Source: Bacillus sp. V2I10 (GTDB lineage: Bacteria; Bacillota; Bacilli; Bacillales; Bacillaceae). Taken from it: a stretch of 64,000 bases of DNA. Under the pieces are notes generated by a model, which saw only the letters and a program-made list of their open reading frames with translations, made no database searches and was not told the DNA's origin. Every line of letters starts with the position of its first letter. Positions within the stretch are counted from its first letter, which is position 1. Positions 15,079-24,149 of this stretch are shown here, one piece after another. The position numbers and the translations under genes are program-made. Location: assembly GCF_030817055.1 (NCBI RefSeq), contig NZ_JAUSYV010000001.1, positions 4,054,001-4,118,000 of the forward strand. Reading direction: 5' to 3'.

Positions 15079-15207
15079 GTGCGTCATCCGCACAATTGTA
15101 TTACTATCCCTGCTCTAGATAATATTCTTCAAGACGAATGCCTTTTTAATCATATTACGAACAAAAATAATTACTCTTAGTATAGCAAATTGGGCCTCTG
15201 GCCGCAA
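15079..15207 (-). promoter_or_regulatory. cspB promoter and structured 5' UTR
   Basis: On the minus strand, TTGCGG (15202-15207) and TATACT (15179-15184) are 17 bp apart. The transcript would carry a leader of roughly 110 bases. Near its end the hairpin GTGCG-GATGA-CGCAC (15079-15093) sits immediately before the ribosome binding site. Confidence 0.6.
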
Positions 15208-15450
15208 CCGTTTCTCATATTTTTTTAGACTGCTGTCCAATCTTTTCAGGCAACTTCGAAATGTGTCGCTTTTCTTATAATTTGGCAATCTGCTGTTCAT
15301 TCACTCTCTAAACATATTAAGATGGAAGTTCCAATTAAATTAAAGATTGCGGGTGTAGAACATTTTATATTACCGTACACTTCTCGAGGACATTGGCATA
15401 ATTTTCAATGTTTTGTAAATGACTCAGGAGCTGATAAGGAATGATTTCCG

Positions 15451-16359
15451 CTACTTTTTATCTTTATTGAAAAAATTCTGTATCGCCTGTTTCAATTTCC
15501 CTTCAGCCTGTTTTATAGAAACTGCAGCCTGTTCTTGTGAAGATTGAGTGACAGTCATAAAGATTGCTTCTTTTAAATTGCCTTGTGTTTGATGCATGGC
15601 AGATTCAGCTGCCTCAGCTTCAATTCCTGTCAAATCCATTAAGATATTTTCAGCCCGTTTTTTCAGCTTCAAATTAATGAGCTTCATATCCACCATTTCA
15701 TTTTGATACACTTTTCCGAGCCGGATCATGACGGCAGTAGATATCATATTAAGCGCTATTTTCTGGGCTGTGCCTGCCTTTAGTCTTGTGGAACCTCTAA
15801 TGACTTCAGGACCCGTTGTCAATTCAACTGAGACATCACTTATTTTGGAAACGTCAGTATGTTTATTGTTGCTGATCGAAATTGCACATCCTCCAACTTC
15901 TTTTGCATAAGACAGACCGCTTTTAACAAACGGTGTGGATCCGCTGGCCGTAAGTCCAATTACACAATCAGAAGCGTTTAACTGATAGGATTGGAGTTCA
16001 TTTCGAATAACGCTTACATCATCTTCAGTCTCTTCAAGCGGCTGCCACATCGCTTCATTTCCGCCTGATACAATGGCAGTCCATCTGCCGGTTTCTACTG
16101 AAAAGGTTGGACCAAGCTCCACAGCATCAAGCATGCCGACTCTGCCGCTTGTTCCCGCTCCTATTACAAAGACTCTGCCGCCCTCATTCCATCGCTTTAC
16201 GACTGCATCAACAGCTTTGGCGATTTGCGGAAGTGCTTCATTTACTGCCGCAGTAATCGCTGAATCTTCTTTGTGCATCATTTCCACAATCTGAAGGGAA
16301 TCCATTTCATCAATAAGCGAAGTTCTCTCATTTCTCTCTTCGGTTGGTTTACGCACCAT
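15451..16359 (-). CDS. murQ: N-acetylmuramic acid 6-phosphate etherase
   Basis: MurQ cleaves the lactyl ether of MurNAc-6-phosphate to give GlcNAc-6-phosphate and D-lactate in cell-wall recycling. The 302-residue product has the SIS-domain motif GAGTSGRVGMLDAVELGPTF, the STPFV loop and the GSTRLKAGTAQKIALN block typical of the family. It is the last gene of nagA-nagB-nagR-murQ: its ATG overlaps the nagR stop (TAATG) with GGAG upstream. The product GlcNAc-6-phosphate feeds directly into NagA and NagB. No MurNAc-specific PTS (MurP) is in the window. Confidence 0.95.
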   Translation of the reverse strand: MVRKPTEERNERTSLIDEMDSLQIVEMMHKEDSAITAAVNEALPQIAKAVDAVVKRWNEGGRVFVIGAGTSGRVGMLDAVELGPTFSVETGRWTAIVSGGNEAMWQPLEETEDDVSVIRNELQSYQLNASDCVIGLTASGSTPFVKSGLSYAKEVGGCAISISNNKHTDVSKISDVSVELTTGPEVIRGSTRLKAGTAQKIALNMISTAVMIRLGKVYQNEMVDMKLINLKLKKRAENILMDLTGIEAEAAESAMHQTQGNLKEAIFMTVTQSSQEQAAVSIKQAEGKLKQAIQNFFNKDKK

Positions 16360-17084
16360 TATAATCGCTCCATATCAATCGTGAATTTATAGCGATCTGC
16401 ACGATAGACGGACCTGACGACCTCAAACGGTTTGTTTGTATCGAGCGTGGTTCGCCGTTCAATCAGCAGTACTGGTGCGCCTTCAGCAACTTCCAGCATC
16501 TCTGCCTCCGTTTTTCTAGCAAAGGAGGCTTCCAGCACTTGTCTTCCATGCTGTATCTTTAATCCAAGCTTATTTTCTACATAATCATAAATGGAGTTCA
16601 CAGCTATTTCCTTCGTTAGACCTTTTGCAAGTTCTTTTGATATATAAAGCATTTCATACGCCATTGGAAGCTGATCAGCAAGCCTTACACGTTTTAGTTC
16701 AAAGAGGGGAGCTCCCGCTTCAACCTCAAGCTTGGCAGCAAGATCAAGATTTGCTTCAACTTCAGTAAAACTGATGACGCGTGTGCTCGGTTCAAGTCCT
16801 CTTGAACGCATATCTTCTGAAAAGCTTGTTAAGCCCTGAAGAGGCTGCTCAATTTTTTGATGGGCAACGAAGGTCCCTTTTCCGCGCTGCCGGTATAAAT
16901 AGCCGTCATTCACCAGATTCGAAAGAGCCTGTCTCACCGTCATCCTGCTTATTCCATACTTTTCAGCGTATTCTCTTTCTGAAGGAATCATTTCACCAGG
17001 CATTAATTCTTGTTGTTGAATGGCTTCTTTTATTCCCTCTTCAAGCTGATAATAAATTGGGAGCGGAGAATTCTTTTGAATCAT
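16359..17084 (-). CDS. nagR: GntR/HutC-family repressor NagR
   Basis: The 241-residue regulator has an N-terminal winged helix (PSEREYAEKYGISRMTVRQALS) and a UbiC/HutC effector domain (ELKRVRLADQLPMAYEMLYI). NagR/YvoA represses the nag genes and is released by amino-sugar phosphates. Two sites matching its operator, dre, occur upstream of nagA and nagP in this window. The gene overlaps the end of nagB by four bases (ATGA) and is co-transcribed with nagA, nagB and murQ, which implies autoregulation. Confidence 0.93.
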   Translation of the reverse strand: MIQKNSPLPIYYQLEEGIKEAIQQQELMPGEMIPSEREYAEKYGISRMTVRQALSNLVNDGYLYRQRGKGTFVAHQKIEQPLQGLTSFSEDMRSRGLEPSTRVISFTEVEANLDLAAKLEVEAGAPLFELKRVRLADQLPMAYEMLYISKELAKGLTKEIAVNSIYDYVENKLGLKIQHGRQVLEASFARKTEAEMLEVAEGAPVLLIERRTTLDTNKPFEVVRSVYRADRYKFTIDMERL

Positions 17085-17836
17085 TTGGCAAACATCTTCC
17101 TTTCATCTTGATGCAATTTTGACAATGCTTCTTGATCGGCAATGATGATTGTATCCGGATGATTTCTTAAAATGGTTGCCGGTATGGAGCTTGTAACATC
17201 TGAATGAAACAGATCATATAATATTGATGATTTTTGCAATCCTGAAGCGAGAAGCAGCACTTTTTTGCTTTTCATAATTGAAGCGATCCCCATTGTTACA
17301 GCATGAGTTGGTACATCTTCAATGGAATCAAAGTAGCGTGCATTTGCCTGACGGGTTGACTGTTCCAAAGCAACTAAATGAGTATTCGATTCAAAAGAAC
17401 TTCCCGGTTCGTTAAATCCGATGTGCCCATTTTGACCGATGCCAAGAAGCTGAAGATCAATTCCGCCTAATTCCTCAATTTTCCGATCATATTTCTTACA
17501 TTCCGCTTCCATATCATGGGCTTCCCCGTTTGGAAGAAAGGTTTGAGAAGAAGGAATATTGACCTCATCAAAAAAGTGTTTCTTCATATAAGCATGATAG
17601 CTGTTTTCATCTTGTTTTGATAAGCCTGCATATTCATCCAGATTGAACGTTTTAATATGCTGATAGGTTGTTTTGTTTTGCTGATGATCCAAAATCAGCT
17701 GCTGATAGGTGCCAAGTACCGTCCCGCCCGTTGCCAAACCAAGCACAGAATCCGGTTTTGACTTGATTTGAGCCAATATAACCTCAGCTGCGAGCATACT
17801 CATTTCGTGATAATCTTTTGCTTCAATTAGCTTCAT
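17081..17836 (-). CDS. nagB: Glucosamine-6-phosphate deaminase
   Basis: NagB converts glucosamine-6-phosphate to fructose-6-phosphate and ammonia. The 251-residue protein has the phosphate-binding loop LGLATGGTVLGTY, the TFNLDEYAGL motif with the catalytic Asp, and the GIGQNGHIGFNEPG active-site block. It lacks the C-terminal allosteric extension of enterobacterial enzymes, as usual for Bacillus. The start ATG overlaps the nagA stop (ATGA), with AGGAAG upstream. Confidence 0.96.
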   Translation of the reverse strand: MKLIEAKDYHEMSMLAAEVILAQIKSKPDSVLGLATGGTVLGTYQQLILDHQQNKTTYQHIKTFNLDEYAGLSKQDENSYHAYMKKHFFDEVNIPSSQTFLPNGEAHDMEAECKKYDRKIEELGGIDLQLLGIGQNGHIGFNEPGSSFESNTHLVALEQSTRQANARYFDSIEDVPTHAVTMGIASIMKSKKVLLLASGLQKSSILYDLFHSDVTSSIPATILRNHPDTIIIADQEALSKLHQDERKMFAK

Positions 17837-19017
17837 TGTTCAACACTTCCTGTAAAAGAGATTTTGCCTCTGCAAAACGTCATCAGCACTTCATAATTTT
17901 CATCGAGTATGACGATGTCAGCATCTTTTCCGATTGATAAACTGCCCTTTCGGTCATAAACGCCGATTTGTTTAGCAGGATTAACGGATGACATCTTCAC
18001 AATATCTTCAAGTGAACAGCCTGAATAATTCATCATGTTCACTGCAGCATCTCTAAACGTCAAAATACTTCCTGCAAGAGTTCCATCAGCAAGCGTTGCC
18101 CTGTCCGCATCAACCGTTACTTCCTGCCCGCCAAGGTCATATTTGCCTGCTCCAAGACCTTTAGCTCTCATCGCATCTGTAATTAATATAGTTCCCTCAC
18201 TGCCTTTAACTTTATAAACAAATTTCACCATTTCAGGGGCAATGTGAATACCATCCACAATCATTTCTGTTTTCACTTCATCTATCATAAGCACAGTACC
18301 CGCTACGCCTGGTTCCCTATGGTGAATGCCTCTCATACCATTGAAAAGATGTGTGGCGTGCTTCACGCCGCTTTTGACAGCCTTTTCAACTTCTGAATAG
18401 ACGGCATCACTATGGCCAATTGAGGCCGTTATGCCCGCAGATGTTAAATGCCTGGCCAGTTCATATCCATTCTTGCGTTCTGGTGCAAGTGTGACCAGCT
18501 TAATATAATCTTCTGCTTCTTCCAGCCATTTATCAAAAAGTTCGCATGATGGTTCAATGATATTGCCTGGAGCCTGGGCACCTGCACGTTTTGGATTCAG
18601 AAAAGGACCTTCTAAGTGAATACCAAGCACTTCTGCTCCTTCATTATTTTCACGTTTAATATAATCAGCTGCATTCTTCAGCGCATCTGTAATCTGGCCT
18701 CGATCTGCAGTCATCGTTGTTGCGAGATAACTCGTTGTCCCTTCTTTCGGAAGAGCTCTGCTCATCGTTAAAATCGCTTCTTTTGTCGCATCCATCACAT
18801 CTGCACCATCTGCACCGTGGATATGAATGTCAATAAAACCTGGCAAAATGGAAGCACTGCCTCTAAGATTAATCACCTTATCATCAGGTTTAGGTTCAGG
18901 CATTTCAGTTAAGTTCCCAGTTTCAGTAATTTTATCGTTTTCAATAAGGATAAAACCGTTCTGGTAAACGACTTCACCTGTAAATAATTTCGCGTTTGTT
19001 ATATAGGTTTTCGACAT
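17833..19017 (-). CDS. nagA: N-acetylglucosamine-6-phosphate deacetylase
   Basis: NagA removes the acetyl group from GlcNAc-6-phosphate. The 394-residue amidohydrolase has the metal-binding GFIDIHIHG motif, HLEGPFLNP, the HLFNGM block and the TDAM catalytic Asp segment. ATG at 19017 was preferred over the longer frame because AAGGAG lies about eight bases upstream. First gene of the operon; a dre operator lies about 55-70 bp upstream, around the promoter. Confidence 0.95.
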   Translation of the reverse strand: MSKTYITNAKLFTGEVVYQNGFILIENDKITETGNLTEMPEPKPDDKVINLRGSASILPGFIDIHIHGADGADVMDATKEAILTMSRALPKEGTTSYLATTMTADRGQITDALKNAADYIKRENNEGAEVLGIHLEGPFLNPKRAGAQAPGNIIEPSCELFDKWLEEAEDYIKLVTLAPERKNGYELARHLTSAGITASIGHSDAVYSEVEKAVKSGVKHATHLFNGMRGIHHREPGVAGTVLMIDEVKTEMIVDGIHIAPEMVKFVYKVKGSEGTILITDAMRAKGLGAGKYDLGGQEVTVDADRATLADGTLAGSILTFRDAAVNMMNYSGCSLEDIVKMSSVNPAKQIGVYDRKGSLSIGKDADIVILDENYEVLMTFCRGKISFTGSVEQ

Positions 19018-19069
19018 GGTTACAGCTCCTTGCATCTATTCTCAGACTTACTATAACACCCATTCAGCT

Positions 19070-19085
19070 AGTTGTCTATACCAGT
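19070..19085 (-). promoter_or_regulatory. NagR operator (dre) upstream of nagA
   Basis: On the minus strand ACTGGTATAGACAACT matches the known dre pattern TTGGTATAGA(C/T)(C/A)ACT almost completely. Confidence 0.8.
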
Positions 19086-19123
19086 ATCCCGAGATCACTT
19101 TGAAGAAATGAATTGGAAGGTAA

Positions 19124-19168
19124 AACTCCCTCCTATGATGTAAGCAAGCAATTGCATTGGAGGGAGTT
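19124..19168 (-). terminator. Probable terminator of nagP
   Basis: AACTCCCTCC / GGAGGGAGTT is a 10-bp perfect stem with a 25-base loop, followed by TTTTA on the minus strand. It separates nagP from nagA. Confidence 0.65.
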
Positions 19169-19223
19169 CATGTTTATAGATAAAAAATTACACATTAAAA
19201 CTGAATAAACTCTAGTTTAAACA

Positions 19224-20684
19224 TCATTTTCTTATTTTTTCTATTTCATCAGCTACGAACTGTACTTGTGTTCCCACAATTACCTGAATGCTGTTTTTTC
19301 CGACAATATTAATTCCCGGTACACCCGTATCTTTAATCTTTTTCTGATCTACCGCATCCATATCTTTCACTTCAATTCTTAAGCGAGTCACGCAGTTGTC
19401 AACAGACGTTACATTGGCGTCTCCGCCTAAGCCATCATAGATCTTGGCAGCCATTACTGCAAATTTAGAACCTTCAGCTTGAGATTGATCACTGCTTGCT
19501 GTACCTTCTTCAAGCATTTCATCTGTATCTTCTTCTCTTCCAGGCGTTGCCAAATTAAATTTTGTAATTAAGAATCTGAATAATACATAATAAATAACCG
19601 CTACAACAAGTCCTTGCAGAAGCAACATATAAGGCTGATTAGCTAACGGCAATCTTGAACTTAATACAAAGTCAACAAATCCTGCACTAAAACCAAATCC
19701 GGCTGTCCAATGGAAAAATGCTGCAACTGCTAATGAAAGACCTGTTAAGGCTGCATGAACCACATAAAGTGCCGGAGCTAAAAACATGAATGAAAATTCA
19801 AGCGGTTCTGTTACCCCAGTAAAGAATGAAGCAAAACCTGCAGCTAACATCAACGATGCCGCCTGTTTTTTTCTTTTCGTTTTTGCAGTATGATACATAG
19901 CTAACGCTGCGGCTGGTAAACCAAACATCATAATTGGGAAGAATCCAGCTTGATACATTCCTGTAATTCCCTTTGTCCCAGTTCCTGCCCAGAAATTACC
20001 AATATCATTAATTCCAGCGACATCAAACCAGAACACTGAGTTTAAAGCATGATGTAACCCGGTAGGAATTAAAATTCTATTGAAGAAACCATATAATCCT
20101 GCCCCAATAAACCCTAACTTACTGATCCATGTTCCAAAAGCAACTAATCCAGTAAAGATTACAGGCCAAGCGAAGAACAACACTACTGAAACCAGCAACA
20201 TAGATACAGCTGTCATGATTGGAACTAAACGTTTTCCACTAAAGAAAGATAATGCAGCCGGCAATTGTACATGACTAAAACGATTGTACATTATGGATGC
20301 TACGATCCCTGAAAGAATCCCAACAAATTGATTTCCGATTTTTGCAAAAGCCGCGTTGACATTTTCCGGGTCAACCCCTTGAAGCATCGCTACTGAGTTT
20401 GTTGAAAGCAGCGTTGTGATAACCAAGTAAGCCACCAAACCACTCATAGCGGCAGAACCATCTTTTTCTTTTGACATTCCAAGTGCTACTCCAACTGCAA
20501 AAAGTATCGCCATATTGTCAATAATAGAAGATCCGGCTTTAATTAAAAATGCTGCGATCGGATTCCCTGCTCCCCAGCCTGCAGGATCGATCCAATAACC
20601 GATTCCCATCAGAATCGCCGCTGCCGGCAATACTGCTACAGGCAGCATCAATGAACGGCCGATTTTCTGTAGGTATTTCATCAT
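19224..20684 (-). CDS. nagP: N-acetylglucosamine PTS transporter, EIICB
   Basis: NagP imports and phosphorylates GlcNAc. The 486-residue protein has an N-terminal IIC membrane domain of about ten segments, with the substrate-site region GLHHALNSVFWFD and the TEPLEFSF motif. A C-terminal IIB domain carries the phosphorylated Cys431 in CVTRLR. It has no IIA domain and must borrow one, as in B. subtilis. ATG at 20684 follows GGAGGA; an upstream extension of 35 codons has no site and overlaps promoter sequence. A second dre operator about 110 bp upstream puts it in the NagR regulon. Confidence 0.95.
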   Translation of the reverse strand: MMKYLQKIGRSLMLPVAVLPAAAILMGIGYWIDPAGWGAGNPIAAFLIKAGSSIIDNMAILFAVGVALGMSKEKDGSAAMSGLVAYLVITTLLSTNSVAMLQGVDPENVNAAFAKIGNQFVGILSGIVASIMYNRFSHVQLPAALSFFSGKRLVPIMTAVSMLLVSVVLFFAWPVIFTGLVAFGTWISKLGFIGAGLYGFFNRILIPTGLHHALNSVFWFDVAGINDIGNFWAGTGTKGITGMYQAGFFPIMMFGLPAAALAMYHTAKTKRKKQAASLMLAAGFASFFTGVTEPLEFSFMFLAPALYVVHAALTGLSLAVAAFFHWTAGFGFSAGFVDFVLSSRLPLANQPYMLLLQGLVVAVIYYVLFRFLITKFNLATPGREEDTDEMLEEGTASSDQSQAEGSKFAVMAAKIYDGLGGDANVTSVDNCVTRLRIEVKDMDAVDQKKIKDTGVPGINIVGKNSIQVIVGTQVQFVADEIEKIRK

Positions 20685-20791
20685 TTTACATTCCTCCAAA
20701 ATAAAGTATAGGATAATAAAGGATTTAGATATACTTGATGAAGACGACTCCTTGTATTCGTTTTCAATTTCACTATACCACGGATTCAACT

Positions 20792-20807
20792 AGTTATCTA
20801 TACCAGT
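20792..20807 (-). promoter_or_regulatory. NagR operator (dre) upstream of nagP
   Basis: On the minus strand ACTGGTATAGATAACT, differing from the nagA site at one base. Both copies are followed by AGTTGAA- or AGCTGAA-like sequence, so the similarity extends beyond the core. Confidence 0.8.
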
Positions 20808-20959
20808 TAATCTGTTTTTTTTTTACAATTCGAACCATCCTTGAGCACAAATCAAATGTAATATTTAAAATATGCTTAATTCTTGAAATGATACAACTAG
20901 TCGATAAAGTCACCCAGTTACTATAAATCCTTTAAAATAAAAGATGATCTTACCACGCA

Positions 20960-21190
20960 ATTCCGAAATTTCCTACCTCTATTCCCAGATTTATTAATTT
21001 AATTACTTTTAATTAGGAATTCCAGATGAAAAGAGCTAGATTTTTTACCAGAACGATTTTCCCTCTCTACAGGAATGACGTATCCAAGCAATTCCGAGAC
21101 TTTACACCTTTATTCCGAGACTTTTGAATTTAATTCCGAGACTTTCAGAAATAATTCCAATACTTTTCGAAAGAATTCCGTAAAATTGTG
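20960..21190. repeat. Intergenic array of degenerate 21-bp units
   Basis: Units starting ATTCC begin at 20960 and 20981, a related ATTAC unit at 21002, and further ATTCC units at 21091, 21112, 21133, 21154 and 21175: an exact 21-bp spacing within each cluster. The best-preserved unit starts ATTCCGAGACTTT. The remaining seven or eight bases of each unit differ. The rest of the nagP-ggt gap shows no gene. Confidence 0.75.
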
Positions 21191-21224
21191 AACTCCCGCT
21201 TAAATCCTATGGCCAGCTGTAAAC

Positions 21225-21257
21225 AAAAAAACAGCACCCTCTCCAATAGGGTGCTGC
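21225..21257 (-). terminator. Terminator of ggt
   Basis: GGCAGCACCCT / AGGGTGCTGT with a seven-base loop and T7 on the minus strand, directly after the stop. Confidence 0.9.
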
Positions 21258-21260
21258 CTC

Positions 21261-23018
21261 TTACTCATCTCTCATCTTTTTTAGATCAACGCCGATGGAA
21301 GCGCCATTTCTGCTTGAGTCGGCTACTCCTTTAAATGTTCCTTTTTCGTTATCAATCAGGATGCTTTGCACGTTGCCAATGACGACAGGGTTTGTCCCAA
21401 ACCGGTGACCCATTTGATTTAAACGAGCGATGAGGTCTGAAGAAATGCCGTTTTCAAACCGATACGAATTCAGATTGTTCGTATAGATTCTAGGTTCTTC
21501 AACTGCTGCTTTTAGTTCCATATCATATTCGATGGTGTGAAGAATCGTTTGAAGCACGGATGTGATAATCGTTGGTCCTCCAGGAGATCCGACTGTTAAA
21601 ACAGGTTTATCATCTTCAAACACAATGGTTGGAGTCATACTGCTGAGGGGACGTTTATTAGGCTGAACTTCATTGGCTCCGCCCGGAACAGCGTCAAAGT
21701 CAGTGAGTTCATTGTTCAGCATTAAACCATATCCTGGAACCATTATGCCGGTTCCAAAAACCTGCTCAATGGTTGTTGTATAAGAGACGACATTTCCCCA
21801 TTTATCTGTCACGCTGAAGTGAGTCGTTTCTCCGTACTGCCTATCATTTGGCTGCACCGTTTTTTCATATTCGGCAGTACCTTCTTCGTACTTCCACGGA
21901 TCTCCCGCTTGAGGATTTGGATTAACTGTATTTAGACTGATCAGCTGCTGTCTTTCAGCAATGTAATCCGGATGGAGCAGTCCATCTACTGGCACATCTA
22001 CAAATTCAGGATCACCGGCATAGACTGCACGGTCAGCATAGGCAAGATGCATGGCCTCTGCTAGCAAATGATATTTCTCAGCTGAACGCACGTCATATTG
22101 AGACAAATTGAAATCATCGAGGATCTTCAGCATCTGCAGCAAGAAAACTCCGCCTGAGCTTGGAGGCGGCATGCTTGCAATTTCATACCCCTGATACTCG
22201 CCCCAAATTGGTTCATCAATTGTGACATTATATCGCTTCAAATCATCCGGCGTCATGGAGCCTCCAAAATCCTGTACGGTGCCGGCAAGGGCTTGCCCGA
22301 TTTCACCTTTGTAGAACACATCCGTTCCTTTTGAACGAATCAGTTTAAAGGTTTTCGCCAAGTCTTTTTGAACAAGCTTGTCCCCTTCTTTTAACGGTGT
22401 TCCTTTTGGAAGGAAGACGTCCTTTGCAGCAGTAGCGGATAACGTATCAGCATTGTCTGAAATCGCTGCTGCTAAAATCGAATCAATTTTAAAACCCTTT
22501 TCAGCGAGTTGAATCGAAGGACTGATCAGTTCCTTCATTGAACGCGTGCCCCACATGTCCAGAGCCGTTTCCAATCCCTTCAGCGTCCCTGGCACTCCAA
22601 CCGCAGTTCCGCCTTTGTATCGTTCTGAAAAAGGAATCGGAACTCCGTTTTCATCGAGAAACATATCTGGCGCCGCTCCTGCAGGCGCCCGCTCGCGGCT
22701 GTTAATAATCGTTGTTTCTTCTGTTTTGCCGTCATACACCATCATAAAACCGCCGCCGCCAATTCCGGACATCATCGGCTCGGTCACATTCAGCGCATAT
22801 TGAATCGCAACAGCTGCATCAATGGCATTTCCGCCCTTTTTAAGAACATCAGCTCCAATTTTAGATGCCAGCGGATGGGCCGTTGTCACCATACCGTCCC
22901 GTCCAACATCAACCTGACTGTATTCCTCTTTCTTCTCCTGCATCTTAGCCTCTGTACTGACCGGAAATCCGCAAGCAAGCAAGATCGCAATCAGGAAAAC
23001 ACTCAACCTTCTTTTCAT
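21261..23018 (-). CDS. ggt: Gamma-glutamyltranspeptidase
   Basis: This secreted N-terminal-nucleophile hydrolase transfers or hydrolyses gamma-glutamyl groups of glutathione and poly-gamma-glutamate. The 585-residue precursor has a signal peptide (MKRRLSVFLIAILLACGFP). The large subunit region contains NSRERAPAGAAPDMF. The autocatalytic processing site is the Thr in ETTHFSVTD, and the small subunit carries the TIEQVFGTGIM and PLSSMTP motifs. ATG at 23018 follows AAGGAGGAAGG; a longer frame has no site. LLAC near residue 17 resembles a weak lipobox, so membrane anchoring is possible but unproven. Confidence 0.94.
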   Translation of the reverse strand: MKRRLSVFLIAILLACGFPVSTEAKMQEKKEEYSQVDVGRDGMVTTAHPLASKIGADVLKKGGNAIDAAVAIQYALNVTEPMMSGIGGGGFMMVYDGKTEETTIINSRERAPAGAAPDMFLDENGVPIPFSERYKGGTAVGVPGTLKGLETALDMWGTRSMKELISPSIQLAEKGFKIDSILAAAISDNADTLSATAAKDVFLPKGTPLKEGDKLVQKDLAKTFKLIRSKGTDVFYKGEIGQALAGTVQDFGGSMTPDDLKRYNVTIDEPIWGEYQGYEIASMPPPSSGGVFLLQMLKILDDFNLSQYDVRSAEKYHLLAEAMHLAYADRAVYAGDPEFVDVPVDGLLHPDYIAERQQLISLNTVNPNPQAGDPWKYEEGTAEYEKTVQPNDRQYGETTHFSVTDKWGNVVSYTTTIEQVFGTGIMVPGYGLMLNNELTDFDAVPGGANEVQPNKRPLSSMTPTIVFEDDKPVLTVGSPGGPTIITSVLQTILHTIEYDMELKAAVEEPRIYTNNLNSYRFENGISSDLIARLNQMGHRFGTNPVVIGNVQSILIDNEKGTFKGVADSSRNGASIGVDLKKMRDE

Positions 23019-23241
23019 AACCTTCCTCCTTATAAGTAGAATCTCCTCTCTACCATATGGAAAAGAAAATAGAGAATCAAGCAATACGTCAGAATTATCT
23101 GAATATTAGTCCGTTCGTCCTATCCTTATTTTTCCTGATTTCACTCTATAGGGAATATAGTATGGTATGAAAACTAGATAACAATACCTTCAGGAAAAAG
23201 GAAAAATGTGCTAAAATGATTCGTGAAAGGGGAGTTTATAT

Positions 23242-23670
23242 ATGATCTTTCAAGTAAAGAAAAAGCCGATTCTTGTTGCCATTGTGCTGTTTCTGATCAT
23301 TCTGCCATTTTTTCTGCTGTTCTTGTCTGAACCCCTTCCATCCCTGATTATCCCTTTTTTGCTGTCTGTTTTTTTAGCCCACGCATTAATAAAATCCTAC
23401 TTTGTCACCTGAGAATCAAAAATTGCAGATCGTGTTCGGATTAATTAAAAGAGAAATACCTATCAGGGATATGAAAGAAATCCGCTATTCAAATAACCCG
23501 CTCTTTAGCTCCCGCTTGGACGCTGAAAAGACTTGAAATCATTTTTGCAAAGCCGATTGGACCTAGACCGCATGCATCCGCGAGATTTGCACTTGTCTCA
23601 CTTCCTAAGGACGAAACTGGCTTTTTCAAAGAGCTGACGAAGCAAAATCCCTGCCTTTCAACACCTTAAA
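23242..23670 (+). pseudogene. Frameshifted PH-domain membrane protein (bPH_4/DUF1250-like)
   Basis: A good start (AAAGGGGAG, ATG at 23242) opens a two-helix membrane segment that hits TGA at about 23410. The protein continues in the next frame (ENQKLQIVFGLIKREIPIRD, MKEIRYSNNPLFSS). It shifts again near 23520 into a third frame (TLKRLEIIFAKPIGPRP, ending LPKDETGFFKELTKQNP). Joined, the three pieces form one plausible DUF1250-type protein of about 140 residues. Two independent one- or two-base indels point to a recent pseudogene, unless they are sequencing errors in homopolymers. Confidence 0.75.
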
Positions 23671-23671
23671 A

Positions 23672-23707
23672 AGTGCCGGCACGACTTTCGTGCGGCACTC
23701 TTTCTTT
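23672..23707. terminator. Terminator between PH relic and acetyltransferase
   Basis: AGTGCCGGCACGA / TCGTGCGGCACT with a short loop and T-rich flanks on both sides; it can serve both convergent units. Confidence 0.85.
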
Positions 23708-24149
23708 AATATATACCAAGCCGGTAAATGGCCTCGCCGTTTTCTACTTTACCTGTATGAATAAAACCCGCTTTTTGATAAAGCCTTTTTGCCTGAACAT
23801 TCTCAGGATTGACTCCAAGTAAAAGAAATGGGCTGACATCATACCGTGATTTCATAAAACTGAGCACAATCTGCAAAGCTGCAAAGCCATACCCTTTTCC
23901 TTGATGGGCATGATCAACCATAAACCGAACCAGCCAGTACACCCCATCTTTAGGATCTTTTCCGATCATCGCAAAGCCGATCATTTTATTTCCCGCATAA
24001 AGACCAAGCGGCAAAAAGGAGGTTTCAAATCTTGATTCTGCCAGTGAATACAGGTTACTCGCAACAAACCTCTCTTGCTCTTTTTGAACCTTAAGCGATA
24101 TACATGTTTCCCAATTATGCTTCGTTATGGGATGGAGCTGAATCTGCAT
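23706..24149 (-). CDS. GNAT-family N-acetyltransferase (BltD-like)
   Basis: The 147-residue protein has the GNAT fold. The acetyl-CoA loop (Q/R-x-x-G-x-G/A) is seen as HQGKGYGFAAL, and a C-terminal VQAKRLYQKAGFIHTG motif follows. The central GLYAGNKMIGFAM and RFMVDHAHQGKG segments resemble the polyamine acetyltransferases BltD/PaiA. ATG at 24149 follows AAGGTG. Its start lies 35 bp inside the MFS gene, so it is translationally coupled to a membrane protein. In B. subtilis bltD sits beside an MFS exporter (blt), which makes polyamine export-acetylation a reasonable but unproven idea. Confidence 0.75.
   Translation of the reverse strand: MQIQLHPITKHNWETCISLKVQKEQERFVASNLYSLAESRFETSFLPLGLYAGNKMIGFAMIGKDPKDGVYWLVRFMVDHAHQGKGYGFAALQIVLSFMKSRYDVSPFLLLGVNPENVQAKRLYQKAGFIHTGKVENGEAIYRLGIY

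Noticed and set aside
15115..15300. A 61-codon minus-strand frame upstream of cspB (starts MNSRLPNYKKSDTFRS)
   Set aside because: It contains the cspB promoter and leader, has only a weak GAGAG before the ATG and no recognisable family.
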